6,355 bases of DNA from an uncultured Prevotellaceae bacterium. Lineage in GTDB: Bacteria > Bacteroidota > Bacteroidia > Bacteroidales > Muribaculaceae. The notes beneath the pieces were generated by a model that was given only the letters and a program-made list of their open reading frames with translations, was not told the origin of the DNA and did no database searches. Positions 1-5,410 of the stretch are shown here, piece by piece (position 1 is the stretch's first letter; every line of letters begins with the position of its first letter). The position numbers and the translations under genes were made by a program. The stretch spans positions 1 to 6,355 of the forward strand of contig CAMGFF010000135.1 in NCBI GenBank assembly GCA_946055125.1. Direction: 5' to 3'.

Positions 1-1
1 C

Positions 2-1060
2 GAGATGGGTTCCAACATGATTATGATTATGCCCGGCACCGACATGCGCGGTGGTGTGCGCCAAAGCTCCGACGACATACAGAAGCTCAAGCCGGCCGAC
101 TATGAGTCGCTGCGTGAGGGACTCTCCTTTGTGAAAGGTATCTCGCCCGAGGTGAGCAGCCAGGGCCAGTTTATCAATGGCAACAACAACTACCCCTCGA
201 AGGTGAGCGGCGTGGCCATCGACTACCTCGACATTCGCAAGCTCACGGTGGAGCAAGGCAGCATGTTCACCGAGCGCGACATTCAGGGCGCAACCAAGGT
301 GTGCATCATAGGCAAGACCGTGGCCGACGAGCTTTTCCCCAGCGGCGAGAGCCCAATAGGCAAGGTGATACGATTCAACAAGATACCCTTCAAGGTGGTG
401 GGAATGCTCAAGTCGAAGGGCTACAACAGCATGGGACAGGACCAGGACGACGTGGTGCTCGCCCCCTACACCACCATCATGAAGCGCGTGCTTGCCATCG
501 ACTACCTGCAGATGCTCTTCGCCTCGGCCACCACCGAGGAGCAGACCGAGCAGGCCATCGATGAAATCAGCCAAATCCTGCGCAAGAACCACAAGCTCAA
601 GGCCGGCGACGACGACGACTTCAACATTCGCTCGCAGCAAGAGCTCAGCTCCATGATGAGCTCCACCAGCGACATGATGACGCTGCTGCTGGCCTGCGTG
701 GCGGGAATATCGCTGCTCGTGGGCGGCATAGGCATCATGAACATCATGTATGTGTCGGTCACCGAGCGCACGCGCGAGATTGGCTTGCGCATGAGCATAG
801 GCGCACGCGGCATCGACATCCTCACGCAATTCCTCATCGAGTCGATAATCATAAGCGTTACCGGCGGACTGATAGGCGTGATCCTGGGCTGCGGCTCGGC
901 ATGGGTGGTCAACGTTTTGTTTCGCTGGCCGGTGCAGATTCAGATTTTTTCAGTAATTTTGTCGTTTGTGGTGTGCACCGTCACCGGAGTGTTCTTCGGC
1001 TGGTACCCCGCAAAGAAAGCAAGCAACCTCGACCCAATAGAAGCATTGCGATATGAATAA
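2..1060 (+). CDS. MacB-like ABC transporter permease, 3' part (N-terminus outside the window)
   Basis: Membrane subunit of a MacB/FtsX-type exporter, which normally works with a separate or fused ATPase and often a periplasmic adaptor and a TolC-like channel. The reading frame is open to the left edge (a Glu codon precedes the Met at base 5), and the first visible residues, SNMIMIMPG, match the stretch just after the first membrane helix in MacB. So roughly the first 50 residues are missing and base 5 is not the true start. Residues ~15-210 form the periplasmic core domain. Three membrane helices follow at about 223-250, 272-302 and 311-335. The conserved FtsX-family segment TERTREIGLRMSIGAR lies at 253-268, and the usual C-terminal DPIEALRYE ends the protein. 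The stop overlaps the kinase gene start by 8 bases, so the two are co-transcribed and probably translationally coupled. The substrate cannot be read from the sequence. The family call is firm. Confidence 0.93.
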   Translation, partial: EMGSNMIMIMPGTDMRGGVRQSSDDIQKLKPADYESLREGLSFVKGISPEVSSQGQFINGNNNYPSKVSGVAIDYLDIRKLTVEQGSMFTERDIQGATKVCIIGKTVADELFPSGESPIGKVIRFNKIPFKVVGMLKSKGYNSMGQDQDDVVLAPYTTIMKRVLAIDYLQMLFASATTEEQTEQAIDEISQILRKNHKLKAGDDDDFNIRSQQELSSMMSSTSDMMTLLLACVAGISLLVGGIGIMNIMYVSVTERTREIGLRMSIGARGIDILTQFLIESIIISVTGGLIGVILGCGSAWVVNVLFRWPVQIQIFSVILSFVVCTVTGVFFGWYPAKKASNLDPIEALRYE

Positions 1061-2153
1061 CAACGAACCACTACCCCTCGACCACCCGGAGCCGCGCAGG
1101 AGGCGGCTGCGCATAGTCACCCACATCATCGTGCTGGCGATAGTATTCGTGCTGCCCGAAGTGATTATGAGCTGGGGCCGTGGCGTGCCGAGGATTGCCT
1201 ACCTGCACACGCTGGTGTACCTGGGAACCTTCTACCTCAACTACGCCCTGCTCATAGGGTGGCTGCTGTTTCGCCAGCGCACCCTCACATTCGCGGGAGT
1301 GAATGTGGCCCTGGTGGTGCTCGTGGGCGTGCTCATGGTGGCGCTTCACGATTACTTCTTCCCGGCCCCGCCCGGTGGCAGAATGCCCGGCATGGGCCTG
1401 CACGACAAGCTGGGAGGCTTCGTGGTGCGCGACTGCCTCATGGTGGTGCTCTCGATATGCCTCAGCGTGGCGCTGAAGCTCAGCGAGAAGTGGCTTGGAT
1501 GGAGCATGCTTGAGAAGCAAATAGAGGCCGAGAAGAGGGAAACCGAGCTCAAGAACCTCAAGAACCAGCTCAACCCACACTTCCTCTTCAACACCCTCAA
1601 CAACATCTACGCCCTCATCGACATAAGCACCGACAAGGCGCAGCGTGCAGTACACGAGCTGAGCCAACTGCTGCGCTATGTGCTCTACGACAACGAGCAG
1701 CGCGAGGTGCCGCTGGAGCGTGACTTGCTATTTGTGAAAAACTACATCGCCCTGATGCGCCTGCGCCTCACCCCGCAGGTGACACTCACGGTGAACATCA
1801 ACGAAAACGACGGCAGCGGGCTGCAGATTGCCCCGCTCATGTTTGTGTCGCTCGTGGAAAATGCCTTCAAGCATGGCGTGAGTGCCAGCGAGCCATCGTC
1901 GATTTTCATAGCAATAGGCGTGACCGATGGCACGGTGCACTGCCATGTGGAGAACACCTGCACACACCGCACGCCCAACGCCGACAAGAGCGGTGGCGGA
2001 ATAGGCATAGCCAACTTGCGCCGCCAGCTCACCTTGCTCTATCACGGCCGCCACAAGCTCACCACCGAAATGCGCGATGGCAAGTATGTGGCCGACCTCT
2101 CAATATCGCTACAAACAACTAATAATCAACCCACATATTTCAATAAACCATGA
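1053..2153 (+). CDS. LytS/YehU-type sensor histidine kinase (His_kinase family), four-TM
   Basis: Membrane sensor kinase that should autophosphorylate on a histidine and pass the phosphate to the LytTR regulator encoded next. A basic, proline-rich cytoplasmic N-terminus (1-20) is followed by four hydrophobic segments at about 21-40, 47-73, 79-98 and 122-142, with only short loops and no large extracellular domain. A charged linker at 152-170 leads to the phosphorylation motif NPHFLFN with H176. The ATP-binding domain shows the N-box at 261-274 (LVENAFKHG, N270) and a G-box at 314-322 (GGGIGIANL). These are the features of the short HisKA-less LytS/YehU family. The length of 366 aa is normal. 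The start overlaps the permease stop (ATGAATAA) and its stop overlaps the regulator start (ATGA). With such small loops, sensing is likely within the membrane or through the neighbouring permease. That is an inference from gene order and topology. Confidence 0.95.
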   Translation: MNNNEPLPLDHPEPRRRRLRIVTHIIVLAIVFVLPEVIMSWGRGVPRIAYLHTLVYLGTFYLNYALLIGWLLFRQRTLTFAGVNVALVVLVGVLMVALHDYFFPAPPGGRMPGMGLHDKLGGFVVRDCLMVVLSICLSVALKLSEKWLGWSMLEKQIEAEKRETELKNLKNQLNPHFLFNTLNNIYALIDISTDKAQRAVHELSQLLRYVLYDNEQREVPLERDLLFVKNYIALMRLRLTPQVTLTVNINENDGSGLQIAPLMFVSLVENAFKHGVSASEPSSIFIAIGVTDGTVHCHVENTCTHRTPNADKSGGGIGIANLRRQLTLLYHGRHKLTTEMRDGKYVADLSISLQTTNNQPTYFNKP

Positions 2154-2881
2154 GGAAATTAAGATGTTGCATTATCGACGATGAGCCACTGGCTCTTGAG
2201 TTGATAAAAAGTTATGTAGAGAAAACCCCTTTCTTAGAACTTGTAAATGCCTTCCCCTCGGCATCAATGGCCGTGCGCACAATCATAGGCAACGACATCG
2301 ACCTGCTCTTCCTCGACATACAGATGGACGAGCTCAACGGCATTGAGTTTGCCCGCGTTGTGCCACCGCGCTGCCGCATTGTGTTCATCACCGCCTTTGC
2401 GCAATATGCCGTGGAGGGCTTCCGAGCCAATGCCCTCGACTACCTGCTGAAACCGGTGAGCTACACCGAGTTCATGGAGGCGGCCAACAAGGCCCTGCAA
2501 TGGTTCAAGCTGGTGGAAAGTCCGGCTACCGCCACTGCCGAGAAGAAGCACATAATCGTGAAAAGCGAATACAAGCTGCTGCAAATCCCCGTCGACGACA
2601 TCCTCTACATTGAGGGACTCAAGGACTATGTGCGCATCTACCTTACCGATGGCTCCACGGTGATGTCGCTCATGAGCCTGCGCACCATGGAGATGGGGCT
2701 GCCGGCAGGGCAATTCATGCGCGTGCACCGCTCATTCATCGTGCATACGTCGAAAATCAAGGTCATCGAGCGCAACCGCATCGTCTTCGGCAAGCAGTAT
2801 ATCCCAATATCCGACAGCTACAAGAACGACTTCAACGACTATGTGGCCCGCAACACCCTCTCCACGACCAAGGACGAATAA
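2150..2881 (+). CDS. LytTR-family response regulator, partner of the upstream kinase
   Basis: Cytoplasmic transcription factor with a receiver domain and a LytTR DNA-binding domain. In the receiver (about 4-118) the acidic pair D10/D11, phospho-acceptor D56 in LFLDIQMD, T81 and K101 in LLKPVSY are all present, so normal phosphotransfer is expected. After a linker at ~120-133 comes the LytTR domain (134-235), with the hallmark DDILYIEGLKDYVRIYL at 149-165 and MRVHRSFIV at 190-198. The length of 243 aa is standard. The start ATG overlaps the kinase stop (ATGA). The last bases of the kinase gene and the first of this one are clearly more AT-rich than the surroundings, which fits an unstructured initiation region in a phylum that makes little use of Shine-Dalgarno pairing. 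LytTR proteins bind pairs of short direct repeats. The target promoter is probably upstream of the permease and out of view. Confidence 0.95.
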   Translation: MRKLRCCIIDDEPLALELIKSYVEKTPFLELVNAFPSASMAVRTIIGNDIDLLFLDIQMDELNGIEFARVVPPRCRIVFITAFAQYAVEGFRANALDYLLKPVSYTEFMEAANKALQWFKLVESPATATAEKKHIIVKSEYKLLQIPVDDILYIEGLKDYVRIYLTDGSTVMSLMSLRTMEMGLPAGQFMRVHRSFIVHTSKIKVIERNRIVFGKQYIPISDSYKNDFNDYVARNTLSTTKDE

Positions 2882-2909
2882 AGCCCTCCAAAAAAAACTT
2901 GTGGAAAAA

Positions 2910-2941
2910 TTTGGTGAATGTGGGAAAAATGCCTATCTTTG
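2910..2941 (+). promoter_or_regulatory. Bacteroidota-type promoter for tRNA-Leu
   Basis: TTTG at 2910-2913 (the -33 element) is separated by exactly 20 bp from TATCTTTG at 2934-2941 (the -7 element, consensus TAnnTTTG). This is a full match to the primary-sigma consensus of the phylum. Transcription should start around 2946-2948, a few bases before the mature tRNA 5' end at 2952. No terminator is visible between the LytTR gene and this promoter, so read-through from the operon into the tRNA is possible. Confidence 0.85.
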
Positions 2942-2951
2942 CACTTGATTT

Positions 2952-3033
2952 GCGCATGTGGCGTAATTGGTAGCCGCGCCAGACTTAGGATCTGGTTCCT
3001 GACGGAGTGGGGGTTCGAGTCCCTTCATGCGCA
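2952..3033 (+). tRNA. tRNA-Leu (anticodon UAG)
   Basis: A complete class II cloverleaf can be folded by eye. The acceptor stem GCGCATG (2952-2958) pairs with CATGCGC (3026-3032). The D arm is GCG (2961-2963) with CGC (2975-2977) around a loop containing TTGGTAGC. The anticodon stem CCAGA/TCTGG encloses the loop CTTAGGA, with anticodon TAG at 2986-2988. A long variable arm (about 2996-3008, CC-TGAC-GG hairpin) is typical of tRNA-Leu. The T arm has the loop TTCGAGT at 3014-3020. The discriminator is A3033. The gene does not encode the 3' CCA (the next bases are CAC), so CCA must be added after transcription. The tRNA reads CUA and probably other CUN leucine codons. It stands alone with its own promoter and terminator. 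Confidence 0.97.
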
Positions 3034-3056
3034 CACCTCTAACACTTACACTCCCT

Positions 3057-3097
3057 GAGGCTATGCCGATTCCCCATCGGCATAGCCTCTCTCTTTT
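3057..3097 (+). terminator. Rho-independent terminator after tRNA-Leu
   Basis: A perfect 14-bp inverted repeat, GAGGCTATGCCGAT (3057-3070) and ATCGGCATAGCCTC (3076-3089), closes a TCCCC loop and is followed by the T-rich tail TCTCTTTT (3090-3097). It lies 24 bases after the tRNA 3' end. The stem is strong and the orientation of the U tract points to the + strand. It also separates the tRNA from the radical SAM gene, which has its own promoter. Confidence 0.88.
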
Positions 3098-3136
3098 GCC
3101 ACACCGCTGCCGGCCGGAAATTTTCTTGCGCCACGA

Positions 3137-3168
3137 TTTGCACAAGTGAGAATTTTTGGTTAACTTTG
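3137..3168 (+). promoter_or_regulatory. Bacteroidota-type promoter for the radical SAM gene
   Basis: TTTG at 3137-3140 and TAACTTTG at 3161-3168 are separated by 20 bp, again a full match to the -33/-7 consensus. The expected transcription start is about 3172-3175. That falls on the GTG at 3173, the most upstream possible start of the following reading frame, and so argues against that start and for the ATG at 3224 with a leader of about 50 bases. Confidence 0.8.
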
Positions 3169-3223
3169 TGCAGTGATTGGCGACACCAATCCTTTTCAAA
3201 ATGTGAATGAAGACTTAAACTAT

Positions 3224-4219
3224 ATGGCTTCGTCTGCCGGATATGCGGTTCCCGATTCGTCGGGCCGCATAGTGGGGCTGTTTCCGGCAGCGAAGCCTTT
3301 TTCTGTGTCCAAGCCCTACCGCGACCTCGGCGATTTCCTCGCCTGCCACTTCGAGGGAAAGGTGCAGAAAATCTCAATCAACGCCGGCTTCACTTGCCCC
3401 AACCGCGATGGCACATGCGGCACCGGCGGCTGCACCTATTGCAACAACCAGACGTTTAATCCCGAATATTGCTCACCCACAGCCACAATCACCGAGCAGC
3501 TCGTGAAAGGCAAGGCATTTTTCGCGCGGAAATATCCATCGATGCGCTATCTTGCCTATTTTCAGGCCTATACCAACACCTATGCCTCGGTGGAGCGGCT
3601 CAGGGAAATGTATGAGGAGGCTCTCGCAGTGCCCGATGTGGTAGGGCTGATTATAGGCACGCGCCCCGACTGCATGCCCAATGAACTGCTACGCTATCTT
3701 GCCGAACTGAGCCGCCGCACCTTCGTGCTGGTGGAATATGGAGCCGAAACCGCACGCGACTCCACCCTGCAGCTCATCAACCGAGGGCACTCGTGGGCAC
3801 ACACCGTGGATGCCGTGACCCGCACCCACGCCCATGGCATAATGTGCGGGCTGCACCTCATCATAGGCCTTCCCGGCGAAACCACCGATGATTTCCGCGC
3901 CACAATAGCAGCCGTGGCGCAGTTGCCCATCGACACGCTCAAGCTGCACCAGCTGCAGCTCATTCGCGGCACTCGCCTCGCCCGGCAGGTGGCAGCCGGC
4001 GAAGTGGCCGTGCCACAGTGGAGCGCTGAGGAATATGTGGAGGTGTGCATCGACCTGCTGCGCCGCCTTCCGCGCCGCATCGCCGTGGAGCGCTTCGTGT
4101 CGCAGTCGCCGGCAGGGCTGCTCATCGCGCCGCGCTGGGGGCTGAAGAACCACGAGTTCACCCACCTGCTCCACCGCCGCCTCGCTGCCCTCGCCGCCAC
4201 TCAGGGCGACTTGCTGTGA
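3224..4219 (+). CDS. TIGR01212/YhcC-type radical SAM protein
   Basis: Radical SAM enzyme of the TIGR01212 family (E. coli YhcC relatives). To my knowledge the reaction and substrate are not firmly established. Counting from the ATG at 3224 (331 aa), the [4Fe-4S]-binding cysteines are C58, C70 and C73 in CPNRDGTCGTGGCTYC, the C-x11-C-x2-C spacing of this family. C65 is an additional cysteine within the motif. Further landmarks are YFQAYTNTYA, GTRPDC, VEYGAET and GLIIGLPGE-like HLIIGLPGETTDDF, which build the half-barrel and SAM site. The C-terminus has ERFVSQSP and a basic WGLKNHEF segment. The frame is open back to a GTG at 3173, but that codon sits at the predicted transcription start and the extra 17 residues do not look like family sequence. 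A GTG at 3203 is a second alternative. The gene is a single transcription unit with no obvious terminator, converging on the regulator gene at 4431. Confidence 0.93.
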   Translation: MASSAGYAVPDSSGRIVGLFPAAKPFSVSKPYRDLGDFLACHFEGKVQKISINAGFTCPNRDGTCGTGGCTYCNNQTFNPEYCSPTATITEQLVKGKAFFARKYPSMRYLAYFQAYTNTYASVERLREMYEEALAVPDVVGLIIGTRPDCMPNELLRYLAELSRRTFVLVEYGAETARDSTLQLINRGHSWAHTVDAVTRTHAHGIMCGLHLIIGLPGETTDDFRATIAAVAQLPIDTLKLHQLQLIRGTRLARQVAAGEVAVPQWSAEEYVEVCIDLLRRLPRRIAVERFVSQSPAGLLIAPRWGLKNHEFTHLLHRRLAALAATQGDLL

Positions 4220-4247
4220 CTCCCCCACCCCGGCACTTTTCCCCACA

Positions 4248-4358
4248 TCATTGACAAATGTACAGGGGACAAGGCAGACTTATCACCAAATCGGGATGCT
4301 CGCCAAACACGCGCTTGAACGTCAAGTCGGCTTTCGGGTCAAGGTATCTTGTTGCCAT
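4248..4358 (-). pseudogene. Truncated 5' remnant of an Rpn / PD-(D/E)XK nuclease family 'transposase' gene
   Basis: Read on the - strand from the ATG at 4358, this frame encodes 36 residues starting MATRYLDPKADLTFKRVFG and continuing EHPDLVIS before diverging and stopping at 4248-4250. The first ~27 residues match the highly conserved start of the Rpn/PDDEXK_2 family (full proteins are about 300 aa), which in Bacteroidales is common and often present as broken copies. None of the nuclease residues, which lie further along, remain. After DLVIS the sequence has CTGCCTTGTCCCCTG, which could be a deleted form of the usual LLNALLPL segment; this is only a guess. No transposon ends or target duplications are visible. 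It fills most of the gap between two convergent genes and has no clear promoter of its own, so it is most likely a decayed relic. Confidence 0.75.
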
Positions 4359-4430
4359 AGTCAAAAAAATTTTTTTATTCTCCGCAAATAAAATATTTTC
4401 CGGGGAGATGTGCAAGAGGCGGGAGAGGGA

Positions 4431-5162
4431 TTAGGCGGGGGTGTGGCCGTCGTCGAGGATGCCATAGCCACAGGATTTGTGGGTGTAGATGTAGCGGCTG
4501 TAGTCGCCGAGCTTGTGGCGGAGTCGGGTGAGGGTGGTGTCGACGGCACGAGGGGTTACGGTGTAGCCGTTGCCCCACACGCGGGTCACAATTTCGTGGC
4601 GCGAGAAGATGCGGTTGCGGTGCGACACGAAGAGGTGGAGCAGGGAGTACTCGGTGCGAGTGAGGGCGAGCGGGGCGCCGCGCAAGTAGGCGAAGCGGTT
4701 GTTCACGTCGAGGCGCAGCTCACGGAATACGATGTCGGGGATAAAAGCGCCCTCGGTGATGTCGTGGGTGCGCTTGCGGAGCATGAGCGAGCGGCGCAGC
4801 ACGCTGCGCACTCGAGCCACCATCTCATCCTCGCGGTAGGGCTTGATGATGTAGTCGTCGGCGCCGATATTCAGGCCCATCACGCAGGCCGGCTCATCGC
4901 CGATTGCGGTGCAGAAGATTATTGGCACATACTCGGTGGCGGCATTGTTCTTGAGGCGGCGGGCGAAGTCGAATCCACTAATCTTTGTCATGGCCACCTC
5001 GAGGATAAATAGGGAGAAGGAGGGCAGGTCGCACGAGGCGATGGCATCGGTGGTGCTGTGCACCACCGACACCATGTAGCCCTCGAGCCGCAACCGGGCC
5101 GAGAGCCGCTCGCAGTGAGCCTGGTCGTCGTCGACGATAAGTATTTTCAAGTCGCCTGTCAT
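4431..5162 (-). CDS. OmpR/PhoB-type response regulator with Glu at the phospho-acceptor site
   Basis: Two-domain transcription factor: receiver (about 5-121) and winged-helix DNA-binding domain (about 140-236). The receiver keeps the acidic cluster D11-D13, T85 and K107 (ADDYIIKP). The strand that should end in the phosphorylated Asp reads LFILEVAMTKISGF, so E55 occupies that place; the codon is GAG and the spacing to the following SGF matches PhoB. The usual Pro in the next loop is also absent (AMTK). The winged helix has the TRTEYSLLHLF, SRHEIVTRVWG and PRAVDTTLTRLRHKLGD blocks and ends with CGYGI, all intact. Asp-to-Glu changes at this site often mimic phosphorylation (for example NtrC D54E), so the protein may be constitutively active or controlled by its amount. 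No kinase gene is adjacent on the left, and the next gene to the right is ettA, so it is an orphan here. It is unlike RprY as I recall that protein. Confidence 0.93.
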   Translation of the reverse strand: MTGDLKILIVDDDQAHCERLSARLRLEGYMVSVVHSTTDAIASCDLPSFSLFILEVAMTKISGFDFARRLKNNAATEYVPIIFCTAIGDEPACVMGLNIGADDYIIKPYREDEMVARVRSVLRRSLMLRKRTHDITEGAFIPDIVFRELRLDVNNRFAYLRGAPLALTRTEYSLLHLFVSHRNRIFSRHEIVTRVWGNGYTVTPRAVDTTLTRLRHKLGDYSRYIYTHKSCGYGILDDGHTPA

Positions 5163-5184
5163 AGTGAGCTGTTGGCTTAAGATT

Positions 5185-5192
5185 CAATATTA
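5185..5192 (-). promoter_or_regulatory. Possible -7 element for the orphan response regulator
   Basis: On the - strand the sequence TAATATTG differs from TAnnTTTG at one position and lies 22 bases before the regulator's ATG. No good TTTG is found at the expected distance upstream, so this is a weak candidate. If real, the leader would be only about 15 bases, and the promoter would sit back-to-back with the + strand promoter at 5231-5238. Confidence 0.3.
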
Positions 5193-5230
5193 AATTTCGC
5201 TAAATTGTGATATGGCGAAAGAAAAAACAG

Positions 5231-5238
5231 TATATTTG
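5231..5238 (+). promoter_or_regulatory. -7 promoter element for the small RNA-like unit
   Basis: TATATTTG is a full match to TAnnTTTG on the + strand. The -33 element is poor: the best candidate is ATTG at 5204-5207, with 23 bp spacing. The predicted start is near 5242-5245. No gene on the + strand follows; the next gene lies on the opposite strand, so this promoter would serve a short non-coding transcript. Confidence 0.6.
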
Positions 5239-5242
5239 CACA

Positions 5243-5318
5243 GTGTTTTTCATGGTATTAGATTTAAGGTTAATTGATGTGCAGGTTGTCGTGACGACAA
5301 TCTGCATTTCATTTTGTG
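5243..5318 (+). ncRNA. Candidate small RNA, Bacteroidales-1-like
   Basis: Following the -7 element there is an AT-rich leader (GTGTTTTTCATGGTATTAG and on through about 5275) and then a hairpin: TGCAGGTTGTC (5280-5290) pairs with GACAATCTGCA (5296-5306), 11 bp with one G-U pair and a GTGAC loop, followed by the U-rich TTTCATTTTG. Promoter, about 35 bases of leader, hairpin and U-rich tail make a transcript of about 75 bases. The layout fits the published description of the Bacteroidales-1 RNA class (bounded by a Bacteroidota promoter and a predicted terminator), and the leader wording looks familiar from other Bacteroidales intergenic regions. This assignment rests on memory, not on a search. 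Its function, if any, is unknown; the ends are estimates. Confidence 0.5.
5280..5315 (+). terminator. Hairpin with U-rich tail ending the small RNA-like unit
   Basis: An 11-bp stem (5280-5290 with 5296-5306, one G-U pair) carries the central near-palindrome GTCGTGACGAC and is followed by TTTCATTTT. It would stop + strand transcripts before they run antisense into ettA. The tail is interrupted by a C-A pair of bases, so termination may be partial. Confidence 0.5.
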
Positions 5319-5348
5319 CAAGTGAGAGAATATGTATGCCATAATAAC

Positions 5349-5393
5349 CACAATAGCCACCTTGGCAATGCTTGGGCCAAAGCAGCTATTGTG
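5349..5393. repeat. Interrupted inverted repeat beyond the ettA 3' end
   Basis: CACAATAGC (5349-5357) pairs perfectly with GCTATTGTG (5385-5393). Inside it, after a 4x4 internal loop, TTGGC (5362-5366) pairs with GCCAA (5376-5380) around a 9-base loop. It begins 18 bases after the ettA stop codon on the - strand, where a terminator or a 3'-end stabilising structure is expected. Neither flank has a real U run, so it is not a classical intrinsic terminator. Confidence 0.55.
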
Positions 5394-5410
5394 ATGCAAG
5401 GGGCAGAGTG

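Noticed and set aside
1071..1667. 198-codon open frame on the - strand opposite the histidine kinase
   Set aside because: Antisense shadow in GC-rich coding sequence; the + strand frame carries all the kinase motifs.
2881..2909. A-rich run after the LytTR gene as a possible terminator
   Set aside because: There is a run of A on the + strand, not T, and no hairpin precedes it.
3139..3150. Shared short string CAAGTGAGA at about 3142-3150 and 5319-5327
   Set aside because: Nine bases only, with different flanks; expected by chance at this scale, and no further repeat structure links the two sites.
3689..4246. 185-codon open frame on the - strand opposite the radical SAM gene
   Set aside because: Same reason: the + strand frame has the cysteine motif and conserved C-terminus, and the antisense frame looks like nothing known.
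4363..4408. Possible terminator for the orphan regulator on the - strand (GGAGA/TCTCC pairing followed by a T run)
   Set aside because: Only 5 bp of stem with a mismatch next to it and a long AT-rich loop, and the T run begins about 10 bases after the stem; too weak to call.
4410..5012. 200-codon open frame on the + strand opposite the response regulator
   Set aside because: Shadow of a well-supported gene; composition dominated by Val, Ala, Gly and Glu, with no family resemblance.
5252..5344. Possible 30-residue peptide starting MVLDLRLIDVQ inside the small RNA-like unit
   Set aside because: The frame runs through the hairpin and past its U-rich tail, so a transcript ending there would not contain the stop codon. 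The hairpin explains the sequence better. A very short coding leader cannot be fully excluded.
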